NCBI GenBank assembly: GCA_001510575.1
Contig: LNGK01000016.1
Location: forward strand, 277,909 to 341,908
Length of the DNA: 64,000 bases
From: Knoxdaviesia capensis
Lineage: Eukaryota; Ascomycota; Sordariomycetes; Microascales; Gondwanamycetaceae
Direction: 5' to 3'
The position numbers and the translations under genes are program-made. Numbering within the stretch: the stretch's first letter is position 1; every line of letters begins with the position of its first letter. The notes under the pieces are model-generated. The model ran no database searches. It was not told where the DNA came from and saw nothing but the letters and a program-made list of their open reading frames with translations. This document shows, one piece after another, positions 1 through 10,660 of this stretch.

Positions 1-321
1 TGAAGTCCCATGAGCACATGTAAATATTGGATATCGGCCTGGAATTTCAAAAGTAACTGGATATTCTGGTGTTCGTTCGTGGAAAACACCCTGCTGTGAC
101 GGTATGAACCAATTCTGTAATTGGAGCAGCGCTCAGTGGTATAATACATCATCGTCGCTCCTCCTTTGCGGCTCAGCCGTCGGTACACATATAATCAAAA
201 ACAATACAAGGCAAAGAAAAAAGAAAAAAAGAAAATTTGATATGAAAGAGAACACAAGTGTTGCGGTTGCAAGCAACTGGGGCGCAGGAGCTGCCCCACC
301 AAATCTCTGTAATAAGCGGCC
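1..321. other. left edge, intergenic / 3' flank
   Basis: No coding segment is supported here. It is probably the 3' untranslated flank of the minus-strand gene that ends at 322; an A-rich run lies at about 200-240. Small reading frames on both strands have no recognisable content. Confidence 0.5.
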
Positions 322-2753
322 TCAAACGGCTGTTGGCTTCTCCGAGTCGATGGCAGTTTCTTCGGCGTCGACAACAGTTGATGAGTGATCATCAACGGTG
401 GCGTTCGATGCAATGGAAGGCATGTCCTGGATAATCTCGCCGCTGGCCGCCGATGCCATGGAATCCGCCGGAGCAAAGGTTTCCGTGCTCTCCGCCTCGG
501 TAGACGCAGACGCGTCAGCCAGGTGCTCCGCAGAAGTCGAGTCGGCCTGCTCTTGCACCAGTTCGCTGTCGTCAACAATCGAATCCGAAATAGGACCAAC
601 GGGGAGGATTGTCGCAACGCGGTCCAGCTCATCCTCGACAGTTCCTGTCTCCTCCGAAGGAACCGCCGAATCTTCGCCCGAAGGGGTTTCGACATCTGGC
701 TGCGACGCCTCCTCGGGCGCGACCTCCTCAGGCGAGGCCTCGGGCGAAGGCTCAGCAGGCGGCGTTTGCAGAATCTCAATCAGCTTGTTGACCTCGTCGA
801 GATCAAAGCTCGGCGACGACTCGCGCGCGGAAATCTTCAAAGTAGCGACCTGCTTTAGGCGGCCCAGCTCCATGACAGCGCTGCGGGTAAGCTCCATGGC
901 CTCGTCTTCGATGGCCGACGCCGCATCCTGCGTCTCGAGGAGCGACGGGTTCGTCACAATCAGGGCCTTCAGGTCGTCGGTCCACTCGTCGAACTTGCCC
1001 TTGAGATCGTGGTACTTGGCCCAGTCCTTGTAGGTAATTCCGTCCGTCCATGCCCACTTCATTCCGATCTTTTGCATGGCAAGATCTTGAATGGTGGCAA
1101 GGGTTCGGAAGTGGTCATCTGCACCCGAGGTCACCGAGCCCTGCAGGTCAGCCCCAAACTGCTCGTGCCAGTCGCGCACAACTTGCGCGTGCTGCTTAAT
1201 GGCCAATCCGGACGCGCGGATAGCAGCGACCAAACGCTCAACGGCATTTTCGGTAGCCCCCTCGGAGCTATCCATTTCTTCGATGATGGCCAGAATTTGC
1301 GTCGGGAGATTGGCAAGCTCGGCATCAATGGTCGACTTGAGCGACTTGATGTAGGCCAGGCCCATACTCATATTCTCCCCAACCAGGGCTGCCCTCGCAA
1401 TTTCGTCAACCAGGCCCTCAATCTCCTCGGCGCTCTCATCGGCAGCCTTAGTGAACCGATTTTGCCATTCAAGCAAGTCGCTAGCGACAATCTCCCGGGC
1501 CGTGCGACGAACGTCGCTTTCGTTGTCTGCCTTTTCGGGGGCAGTCACCATGTCAAGCGCCGGTTCCGAGTCAGTCTGCTGCACGCTGATATCTGCCGAC
1601 TCGACTTCGACTTCGGCTTCTTCGACCTCGACAGACGGGACTTCGCGAGTCGATGACATGGTCGTTGACACGGTCGGTTCGGCTGTTTTCGTAGACTGGC
1701 TAGGCCGTGTAAAGGATGACGGTTTCGAATCAGCGCTGCTACGATACGAAACAACGTTAGCCATTGGGCTTCTCAAACGGGCAAGACATATTGAAAGATG
1801 ACAAACTCACCTTGACTGGCCTTTTACAGGGGCCATAGTCTTGGCCTTGGCCATATGCTGCTTCCCTCTATATCTTCCCAGGCGTTCCCCGATCCTGACC
1901 AGCTGGGGCTCGACGTTTTTGGTGTAGAGAAGATGCAGATGCGGCCAAACGGTACTGTCCAGGAACGACCACGTCTTGTTGGCGGCCCAGACCGTTGACG
2001 GGATGGCGGTATCCAGGGTGAATCTTGCGGCGACATCGTAGGACTGAACGGCGTAGGGGTGCACAAATACATACGTCGGCAAGAGCATGTCGTGGTACGT
2101 TTGCAGGGCACTCATTTTGGCGATGTTGTAATAGGGTTCAGCGGCCGTAGCAGCAGTCTTGACTAGCGGGGAAACGCTCTCTTCGTACGCACGCCTTGCC
2201 TGCTGCGAGTACCGATCGTAGGAAGGCATCACGACCGTGCTCCATTTCTCATATCCGAACCTCTGGGCTCGAGTAATCGGCGGGCCCGAGATTTTCTTCA
2301 CGTAGGTTGTCGTGGGAGCCAGGACGTGGGCGTTCGCATACTCGTAGTAGGGTGCCGCCACCTCAATGTAAGGTGACGCATATTGGTCGTAGTATGGCTG
2401 CACGTGGGGAGAGATCGCGGCGGTGGTCTTGAAATAGACAGAGCAAATCCGCGACGTTGATTCATCGCACTCTTCTAGCGTCGATGGGCATCGGAAGAGA
2501 ACGACGATTATCGCATACCAGATCGATATCCTATCAAGCAGATGCGTTAGCCGATATGCCGTTGAACTGTTCAAGTTCAAAGTGCTAGAACCTACCGCGC
2601 GAGAAGGCTAAAAAGACTCGCCACAATGCCGCGGCTGGGACGGCCCTCGCGGACAGGCGATATTGTGGCGGACGATCGTGCTGTCTTCTCCGGCGGGTTG
2701 CCCGGTAAGTTGGCAGGACGGTAGATACCGTTCGCTGCTGTCCGGGGCTTCAT
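322..2753 (-). CDS. membrane-anchored protein of the 'hoxa13-like' fungal family
   Basis: Three exons on the minus strand, 2753..2596, 2530..1811 and 1768..322, give about 774 residues; an ATG at 2762 would add three. The first intron (GTAGGT donor, GCTAACG branch, ATAG acceptor) joins LLAR to ISIWYAIIVV and creates one hydrophobic segment near residues 45-70, preceded by a basic N-terminus. Then come repeated PYY-type aromatic motifs (about residues 90-130) and a conserved middle part with the words EWQNRF, EIEGLVDEI, MKWAWTDGITYKDWAKYHDL. The tail is acidic, rich in Ser, Glu and Pro, and looks disordered. In many fungal genomes this family is labelled 'transcription factor hoxa13', but no homeodomain is visible. 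The second intron is only 42 nt with no clear branch site, yet it joins the two conserved halves in frame, so I treat this as one gene. The function is unknown; a membrane-associated role is inferred. Confidence 0.75.
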
Positions 2754-3186
2754 GTCCTCCATCAAGTCGGTTGGGTAAGATATCTGGTAAGATGATATCC
2801 GGTATACAAGATAAACCAAGCTATAAAAGAAAACCCCTTTAGGGGTCTGTTATCATAAAAAAAAGACTATTCAAGTATGTATTGCCGGATCCGGCTGGTT
2901 TAACAAAAAGGTTGAAAGCAAGACAAGAACGCAAGGAAAATAGAGAAAGAAACCGCCTGGATAAAAGAAGAGAAAGAAATAAATGGTCACAGGCACAGCA
3001 GTGATAAAATGGACATATACTCATACAGAAGAAAAATCAAATGTCAGATAAGCTGAGCTTGAATTTAGAAAGAAAGAGTTTCATCATGATGATAGCTGAC
3101 GGTGAAATCATAACACAGTTTAAGTGGACCATCTGCAATATCCCGGATAATTTCCGGAAGATGGTACCCTAGTCCAACCCTAAGCA
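2754..3186. other. intergenic: promoter of the hoxa13-like gene and 3' flank of the cyclin gene
   Basis: This tandem gap between two minus-strand genes is A-rich and shows no coding signal. It must hold the 3' UTR of the cyclin gene and the promoter of the gene to its left. No TATA box or repeat stands out. Confidence 0.4.
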
Positions 3187-4095
3187 TCATACAAACGCCT
3201 CCTTCATCCTCTGTATCGAAGATCCGTCCTGCAGAGACTGCAAATGCCTTGATAAAGCCCCGGCGTGAACAACCAAGTCGAAGTTTGCCAAAAAGCAGAA
3301 TCCAATTTCTAACCGGGCCAGCTCCGACTCGGTTACTCCTCCAACGCGAGCCATCCGCTTATGCGGATAACTTAAATCCTCCAGCGCCTTGGTGGCCACC
3401 CTGAGGCCAGCAAGAAGAAGGCGATGGACGTTCCGGGGCGTCACCGCAATCGCGCGCTCCTCCACGGCCAGCCGGAATATGTACAGTGATGTGGCCAGGT
3501 ATACCGCCGAGCTCATGGGGCAAAAGCGGTGCATCCGGACCAAATAGTCGTGGATGTTTATCTGGGGCGGCGCCTTGCTGTAGAATTTGCGCGTTATGGC
3601 GCTGTGTTGGAGATTGACGGGCTGCGAGTTTGCGCCGATGATCAGATAAGGCCCGGACGAAAAGGTCGTGGCCAAACTCCCTGGCGACGGCTGCCTTAGA
3701 TGGATTCCATCCGGCCCGGGCCCAGGCGCGCTCTGTTCCGATGCTGCCGATTCAGCTTGGGCATGTATCAACGGCGACGGTGTTGATTCAGCCTGCTGTC
3801 TCAGCCGCGCGAGACTCCTCTCAGAGAGGGAGCGAACAATGCTTGCCTTCTCGGCAGCTATCCCTCGCATGTTTGGCGGGTTGGGTGGAGAAGTGGGCGG
3901 AGGAGTTGGGGGAATATCTCCCGTGTTTTGCACCAGAGCCTCGACGCTGGCGCTTAGCAATGTCAACGCATCTGCTGGAGAGATGGACTGGAGAAGGTCG
4001 CTTCCGACATCAAAATTCTCCTCCTGCGGCGGTGGTGCGGGGGTTATCTCGTGTGGCGCTGCCCCGGCATCGCGGATATCGGGGGTTGAAGTCAT
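3187..4095 (-). CDS. Pho80-type (PHO85-partner) cyclin
   Basis: A single-exon gene of 302 residues. The first 160 residues are Pro/Ser/Ala-rich and probably disordered. The rest is a Pho80-type cyclin box, with HDYLVRMHRFCPMSSAVYLATSLYI, in which SSAVYLATSLYI is typical of the family, then TPRNVHRLLLAGLRVATKALED, SYPHKRMARVGGV and a second helix block around ELARLEIGFCFLANFDL. Proteins of this family bind a Pho85-like cyclin-dependent kinase and direct it to targets in phosphate sensing, glycogen control or polarity. Which of these applies cannot be read from the sequence. The start ATG at 4093-4095 is the first in frame and leaves the whole domain intact. Upstream lies a short set of CCCTA-containing repeats at 4484-4540. 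Confidence 0.88.
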   Translation of the reverse strand: MTSTPDIRDAGAAPHEITPAPPPQEENFDVGSDLLQSISPADALTLLSASVEALVQNTGDIPPTPPPTSPPNPPNMRGIAAEKASIVRSLSERSLARLRQQAESTPSPLIHAQAESAASEQSAPGPGPDGIHLRQPSPGSLATTFSSGPYLIIGANSQPVNLQHSAITRKFYSKAPPQINIHDYLVRMHRFCPMSSAVYLATSLYIFRLAVEERAIAVTPRNVHRLLLAGLRVATKALEDLSYPHKRMARVGGVTESELARLEIGFCFLANFDLVVHAGALSRHLQSLQDGSSIQRMKEAFV

Positions 4096-4759
4096 GCTTC
4101 GTCAGGACCCCAACAGTGGATGTGTATGGATGAATCCCGAATGTCTCCCAATTTGAGCGTCAAAGTCCAACCATCCAAGGTGCAGTTGTGCGATCGTTAT
4201 AGTCCTTTATGCCGGTGTGCCGGATTCAATCCGATGGGGCTCTCTCGTGGCTATCCGACTTCAGGAACCATAAAGATATGATGCCAAGATTCATGGTCTC
4301 TGTGATGCGCAAGGCATATAAAGCAGACACGATGATCGATAAACGGATAACCTCAACAGATAAGAATGCGATGCCTCGTTTTATGGCCATGTGCGCATGT
4401 AACGTGCCTCATGATCCCATTCCCAAATCTTACCAGAAACAAGGTGGAGCAAAATCACCCGGACAGGGATGACTAAGAGCCAGCCCTAGGTCAAGTAACC
4501 CTAGGTCAAGTAACCCTAGATGTAACCCTAGACCCTAAATGTTTGGCAACATCGCCATGTCCAATTTATAGTCACTATGCCTACGTCCAGGGATTATTTA
4601 GTTGAGCTGGTACAGTATACAGGGTTTAATGAGATCAGTCTATTTATGCACGGTAATATATTGAATTAAGGCGCTAAATGCTTAGAAACTGTGTAGATCA
4701 GGTTTAGTGCCGCTGTTATTGACTCCAGGAGATCCTGCAGTTAACTATAGAGCTGCTAC
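4096..4759. other. intergenic with CCCTAGGTCAAGTAA tandem repeat
   Basis: This is the promoter side of the cyclin gene and the 3' side of the transporter gene. It holds two perfect 15-bp copies (4484-4498 and 4499-4513) followed by degenerate copies to about 4540, each carrying AACCCTA. Nothing coding is visible. Confidence 0.5.
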
Positions 4760-6526
4760 TTAATAGGTGTAGACAAAGTCCTCATTCTGGAGATCAGTGG
4801 TGTCCATCAGACCCTTATCCTCATCAACTGCCCGGTGCTGGTGGCCCTCAATCTCTTCAATCTCAACGGCCTTGCTGTTCTGCATGTGACCCTTGTTCAT
4901 CATAGACTCATCGACGATATCTGCGTTCTTTCCAAGCTCCACGCGGCGAGCAGCGTGCTTTTTGTTGAGGAAGCGGAGGTAAATGGGAATGGTACTATTT
5001 CAGGTTAGAAAGCGCTCTTCCTTCAGGGGAATGGTAGGCTCAACTTACAGTCCAAGGACGCCGACAAGGGCAAAGAGAATCAAATCGGCGATCAGACCAG
5101 GACGGTACAGCGGCGCATCGTCTGGAGAGTACAGGAGCGGGCCAATGACGTTACCGGTGCACATGCCAACAAAAACGACACCAGAGGTGCACTTTTTCTT
5201 GGTATCGCCGGCAGTGTTCTGGGATTGCCACGCGTAAATCATTGGGGTGATGGCAGCAAAGAAAGACACCAGGTAGTAACCGAACAGCAGAACTCCTTTA
5301 AAGCGGCGCGGCACGGTCAACATTATGATTGCTCCCGCAATAGGGAAGATAGAGAGACCCGCAATCACAAGTCCCTTGCGCTGAAACTTGGTGGCAATCC
5401 ATGCGGAGCCAACGATGGCTAGGGCCTGGATCAGTCCGAAGGGGATATTGAACAAAATGGTCTGGAAGCTTGAGTATCCAAAGTCCTTGACAATGAGATT
5501 GCCAAAGGTTCCGATGCCTCCGGATCCAATACTATGTAAGTTAGCATCTGGACGCTGTTTATGGGCATAGGCCAAAACTTACGAAATAGCGGTGATGATG
5601 AGAAACCACAGATAGGTCTTCACATCCAGGAAAGTCTCACGAACGTGTTCCCAGCGCCACTCGCGCGAAGCAACACCCATCTGGTTGGCACGCAGACGCT
5701 CGACAGCAATCACCTTCTGTCGGTCGTTCAGGTACTTGCCCTCCATCGGCGAATCCGGCATGAAGAAGAACACCACGGCGGAGTAGAGGACGGTGAGCAG
5801 GCCGCAGAACATGAAGATGATCTGGTACTTGAACAGGGGGCCGCTATCAACGTGGCCCAGGCCGTAGCTGACAAGACTGCCGAAGATGAAGGTGAATCCG
5901 TTCATGGCGTTCCAGTACGAGGTTCGCATGGTCTGCTCGCTGCGGCGCCACCACATCTGCGTGATGGCAACACAGCACGGCGCAATGAACGATTCAAACG
6001 CGCCGAGGGTGAGCCGGAGTCCGAGCAGAGACGGGAAGTTGGTGCATGCAGACATGACGGTCTGCGCACACCCCCAGCACAGAATCGCCGTTGCCAGAAC
6101 CTTTCCGGTGGGCAGTTTCACAAGGCAGAAAGCAGCCACCGGCTGCATGACCAGCTGGGCGAGATAGAGCACTGATCCCAGCCACGAGTACTGGCGGCCA
6201 ACAAGGCCGGCGTCCTTTGCAAAGTCGAAAATTGACACGTAGCTGTAACCGTTAGCCAGTGCCGCTTTCTGGATTCAAAAGGATTCAACTCACCTCAGAG
6301 AACTCTTGTCAAGCTGCTGGAAGAAATATGCAAACAGGACGAGAGGAAGAACCCGCATATCAATCTTGCGAAGCACTTCCTGCTCCTCCTCGTATGTAAA
6401 CGTCACATTCTCGCCGCCGTGGGCCGCAAGGAACTCTCCGGCTTTCTCGAGGCGGGGGACGGATGGCGCGGCCGTGATGGCCTCGACATCGGCCGTGGCG
6501 ACTTTCTTATTCTGGGGATCCGACAT
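4760..6526 (-). CDS. MFS transporter, allantoate permease (Dal5/ACS) family
   Basis: Four exons, 6526..6294, 6242..5583, 5531..5049 and 4994..4760, give 536 residues, the normal length for the family. The cytosolic N-terminus leads into RKIDMRVLPLVLFAYFFQQLDKSSL, the standard first helix of the anion:cation symporter branch of the MFS. Further family marks are LGLRLTLGAFESFIAPC (helix 4-5 region), WRRSEQTMRTSYWNAMNGF and the late GNVIGPLLY block. About 12 membrane segments can be counted. The substrate is probably an organic anion such as a ureide, vitamin or sugar acid; it cannot be fixed from sequence. The gene is divergent from the oxidoreductase at 7916 and shares with it a 1.4-kb promoter full of CreA-type sites and with GATAAG motifs at about 6658 and 7202, so carbon and nitrogen control are likely. 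Confidence 0.88.
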
Positions 6527-7915
6527 GTTGAGGTGAACTGATGAAAGCCAAGCTTGTTGTTGTCGTTGTAGGAAACAAAATCCGGCAGAATGGAGAGGGA
6601 TGCAGAAAGGTTAAGTACTCAGGACTGCAGAGGGTGGTCGCGGCGTCCGCAATATCTGATAAGCACAGGCAGATGATCCCCAGAACACATATCTGGGGAA
6701 AAGGTTGCATTCCAAGCTAGGCGGTAATGGACGTGGATCCCCAGCCAAAAGCTGGGGAAAACGTGGAGGCTTGGCGGGAGTCCATCTACCGGTGTGAGTA
6801 TTTTTGCGTTCCCCAGACACTCTTTAGCCTGCAGTGCCCTGCACACATATCCAAACAGCCCGGGGAGGTAGGATGAACTACCGGTACTGGATACTCCCAC
6901 ACATGCCTCTCTCTGTTGGGACATAGCGTACAGGTTCGATGGACGGCGCTGGTCCAAAAAAATTCATGTCATGGTTCCTGGGGCACACTGGAACCAGCCC
7001 GCAAATCTCATCACGCGATCCCTGACTCGTCCAGCAAGATAGCGCTGGGGGGGGAGGATTTCTCATCTTCATGGTCACGTAACTCTCTCTTACTGGGGGA
7101 ATAATTAGTTCCAGAGTGCAGCTTTGCAGAAATATTTTCCCGTCCGAGACCAACGGTCCCTGCCACGGACCCCCCCACCTGGTGGGTGTTAGTTTGGAAG
7201 TCGATAAGAGGCCGGGGCTTTGAGCGTATTGGCTTGATTCTTACACCAGCCCGGGTCCAGTGTTTCTCAGTCTCACTAGCAGTGCTCCTCAGTTGGCAGT
7301 TCTCACCAGGGGCCGCAAATCGGGACTCGCTGCCCATCAATCAAGACATGCTCCTCTCTTTAGACTGTTCGTTTCCCCTTCACCAAACAGCCATGATCAT
7401 GTCCAGGTTGTTGAGGCTCTCATGCTGCTGCCATGTGCGGAGAAATTGGGGCCGGCTGACCCACACGCAGGGTTTGACTTGCCGACCTTCGCCAAACGGA
7501 TTCCGATGTGACCTACCGTTATCCCGGGGCTTTTGGCTAAATTCAAGCCGCCCCCCAGATACTACCCGAGTGATTGGCCAAGATACATCCCCCAGCATCT
7601 GAGGCAGCCTCAAGCTATCCACTTCGCGACTGCAATGGTCCCGTGAAATATTGGCCTAAAATGGCGTGGAGAAAGCGCAAACAAAAATTATAATCCGGCC
7701 AGTGGCGGATGTTGCCAATCGGTAGAATACTCCAGCCTGCTATGTCGGACGCGCCTGTTCGATATTAAGGGAGGGCTTCTCCCCAGTATGAATGAAATGA
7801 ATTCCAGGTTGGAGAAGTTCTGCTTTTCTTCCCCCCAACACCTGTTTCACTTACAGTCACCTTCTCGGACCCTAGTTTTACCTCCGCTTTTACACTCTTC
7901 CCCGTCTGCTCCAAG
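6527..7915. promoter_or_regulatory. divergent promoter with dense CreA-type CTGGGG/CCCCAG sites
   Basis: The shared upstream region of the transporter (-) and the oxidoreductase (+). CTGGGG or CCCCAG, which fits the fungal CreA/Mig1 consensus SYGGRG, occurs at 6678-6683, 6693-6698, 6739-6744, 6752-6757, 6811-6816, 6978-6983, 7045-7050, 7093-7098, 7553-7558, 7590-7595 and 7791-7796. The first four form two inverted pairs; TCCCCAGC and GCTGGGGA around 6738-6758 are a perfect 8-bp stem. GATAAG (AreA-type) motifs lie at about 6658 and 7202. The last 100 bases before 7916 are pyrimidine-rich, as in strongly expressed fungal promoters. No gene is supported in this interval. Binding by CreA is an inference from the motif. 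Confidence 0.6.
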
Positions 7916-9223
7916 ATGACCGAGACTGCTGTTACACCGGTCAAGAAGCGCTATGCCGTTGTTGGCACAGGCGGCCGCTCCAGCTTCTTCTACTCGGCCA
8001 TTGCACAGGACTACTCTGCCACGTCCATCATCGTCGGATTATGTGACACGAACCAGACGCGCATGAACTATGCCAACTCGAAGCTCAAGTCCATGGGCCA
8101 CGATGAGGTGCCGACCTTCCTGGCTGCCAACTTCGATGACATGATCAAGGAGACCAAGCCGGACTTTGTGATTGTCACGACGATGGACCGCACGCACAAC
8201 ATCTACATCGTGCGTGCGATGGAACTCGGCTGCGACGTGATCACGGAGAAGCCGATGACTGTCGATGTCCCCCGGTGCAAGGAGATCATCTCCGCAGTGG
8301 AGCGCACGGGAAAGAATGTCCGGGTGACATTCAACTACCGCTACGCACCGCACAACACGAAAGTGTTTGAGATCATCCAGTCCGGCGCCATCGGCACTGT
8401 CACCAGCGTGCACTTCGAATGGTGCCTGAACACGTCGCACGGCGCCGACTACTTCCGCCGCTGGCACTCCGACAAGCGCAACTCCGGTGGTCTCCTCGTC
8501 CACAAGTCCACGCACCACTTTGATCTCGTCAACTTCTGGCTGCAGACTCGCCCCCAGTCGGTGTACGCCCAGGGCGACCTCAAGTTTTACGGCAAGGAAA
8601 ACGCCGAGCGCCGGGGTGTCACCAAGTTCTACACCCGTTCGCACGGCAGCGAGGTTGCCAAGGAAGACCCCTTCTCTCTGGACATGGAATCGAACGAGCA
8701 GCTCAAGGCCATGTATCTCGACGCCGAACACGAAGACGCCTACTACCGCGACCAGAGCGTCTTCCGGGATGGCATCAGCATTGAGGACACGATGAACCTG
8801 CTGGTCCGGTACAAGAACGGCGCGGTCATGACCTACTCGCTGACCGCCTATGCGCCGTGGGAGGGCTTCCGCGTCAACTTCAACGGCACCAAGGGGCGGC
8901 TTGAGGTCGAGGTGGTGGAGAACAGCTATGTTAACTCGGGCGGTGATCAGTCCCTGGAAGGGTCTCTGGAGCGCCGGACAATCCTCCTGCGGCCTCTGTT
9001 TGAGAAGCCCATCGAAATCGAGCTCGGCGAGAGTGTTGGAGCCCACGGCGGTGGTGATACTGTGCTCCTGAACGATCTGTTTGGCGAGCCGGTGTCTGAC
9101 GAGTATATGCGTGCGGCAAGCCACGTGGATGGAGCCCTGTCGATCCTCACCGGCATTGCAGCCAACCGATCCATTGCCACTGGGCAGGTTGTCAATGTGG
9201 ATGATGTTCTTTCTCTGCCTTAG
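7916..9223 (+). CDS. Gfo/Idh/MocA-family NAD(P)-dependent oxidoreductase
   Basis: A single-exon gene of 435 residues. The N-terminal Rossmann fold starts with KRYAVVGTGGRSSFF, where the glycine-rich loop binds the dinucleotide. VITEKPMT near residue 112 is the EKP motif whose lysine is catalytic in the family, and GGLLVHKSTHHFDLVNFWL near residues 192-210 is the active-site GG-x-H-x-HxxD block of the C-terminal domain. Members oxidise or reduce sugars, inositols and related polyols in the cytosol. The length is slightly above the family average of about 350-400, with an insertion near residues 240-270. The ATG at 7916 has a good context (CAAG before it) and sits directly before the fold. With the divergent transporter and the downstream secreted glycosidase, a role in catabolism of a sugar or sugar derivative is inferred; the substrate is unknown. 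Confidence 0.9.
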   Translation: MTETAVTPVKKRYAVVGTGGRSSFFYSAIAQDYSATSIIVGLCDTNQTRMNYANSKLKSMGHDEVPTFLAANFDDMIKETKPDFVIVTTMDRTHNIYIVRAMELGCDVITEKPMTVDVPRCKEIISAVERTGKNVRVTFNYRYAPHNTKVFEIIQSGAIGTVTSVHFEWCLNTSHGADYFRRWHSDKRNSGGLLVHKSTHHFDLVNFWLQTRPQSVYAQGDLKFYGKENAERRGVTKFYTRSHGSEVAKEDPFSLDMESNEQLKAMYLDAEHEDAYYRDQSVFRDGISIEDTMNLLVRYKNGAVMTYSLTAYAPWEGFRVNFNGTKGRLEVEVVENSYVNSGGDQSLEGSLERRTILLRPLFEKPIEIELGESVGAHGGGDTVLLNDLFGEPVSDEYMRAASHVDGALSILTGIAANRSIATGQVVNVDDVLSLP

Positions 9224-10660
9224 ACATGTTCTTTCAATAGATTTTCGTGTTTCTCAATTTCCTCCGTGTAGCCCAAGTGATTGGTAATTCTCCGCATAAT
9301 TCAGGCATGGAGCCTCAAGTCTCGGCAACGAAGCTTGCCTCCCACGCTTTCTAGAACACCTTGTATTTCTTCCAAGAGCGGCGGCTGATCCTGGACCGGC
9401 CAGGGTTCAACATCCACATCATAACCTTGGCACAAACGAGACCGGGGACGGCGTTTGCTTTTATTGGTGTAAATACCGTCACGCTGGCATGTTGATATTA
9501 GCCGTAGTTAGGGTATATAATTTTTCTAAGCTAATAAGTGAACACTACAGGACTTCCCATTTTTGACTTCCTGGTGCAGCACGAGGGACAAAAGTGGGTT
9601 GAGTATATCCACCATGTGGACAGACATGCGTACGCACAGTCAGACGTGGCGAACACCAGCCAGTCTAACGGTTGTGAAGAAACTCCACAAAGTTTTCCCG
9701 GGACATTTTGCCAAACTCGGTTGACTTCTGGAAACCCGGAATCATCGTGACCTGCCCAGCTCGTTAGAAAGTCGCACTCGATATTCTCCGAGGGTTTCAC
9801 TCCCTGATCTCGGCTTTGGGCTGTGGAGTTACTTTCTGCCGACATTGTTGTAATCGTGATCAATTCCACGCCGATGCGGGGGAGTGGGGCTGGCGTCGAT
9901 TCTCTAGCCCGGCAATCATTCAGTTTTCCCCAGCTGGGATTAAATTACGGTATAGATTCTACTGCCTGGAAAGGGTTCTGCCTTCTCGCTGTGGGAGATT
10001 TAGGCTAGGTGTGAGAATATGCACTTACACTGCGTCTGCGAAAGCATGGAAAGGCCTCAGGCCAGCAACTGTTTTGGTGTATCATCAGCGAAGCGGGAAT
10101 GGAGCGGAAAAGTGAGAAGCGGCGCTTCCTGGTGTGCTTGGAGAATCGATTGCAGTTGAACGATGAAATCCACAGCCACATTAAGCTTAGTGATGTACCG
10201 TAGTGTATTCGTATATCCCCCGAGTTCTTCATCGGCCCAGACTTTAGGAAGCTGACTAGAAAACCTTAGATGTAAAAAGTTGGGGTAAAGTGGGAGCCTC
10301 TGTCGGGGTAAAGTGGGAGACATTGGAGCACAGTTCTGTGGGCTGTGGGGAAGAAAACAAATCATGGCCATCATTACATAATGTCTACACTATGGGGCCT
10401 GGCTAGGAAACGTGAATGGAGGAAAATATACGATTGGAAGACAAAAACATCTGACAGGAAGGATGAACACAGGAATCAATCAGTACCGGGGATGGAGGAC
10501 GTAAAGTTCAGTTGCAATTTACTGGGGTAAATAGCCTGTCATCGGGAAAAGAAACAAAACGACTTTACCGAGACTTTTTGACAGGCGATGGCATGAATGA
10601 ATGTTGCGATGAACTCTGTATCATATAAGTTGTATATCTTCCCCGTAGAGGTTGACGCGA
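9224..10660. other. intergenic, promoter of the glycosidase
   Basis: No coding segment is supported. It contains a duplicated 15-mer GGGGTAAAGTGGGAG (10282-10296 and 10305-10319), a CCCCAG at 9928-9933, CCGGGG at 10486-10491 and CTGGGG at 10522-10527, the latter ones close to the glycosidase start and again CreA-like. Confidence 0.45.

Noticed and set aside
8039..9124. 361-codon frame antisense to the Gfo/Idh/MocA gene
   Set aside because: It is a mirror of the strong codon bias of the real gene; its translation has no family content.
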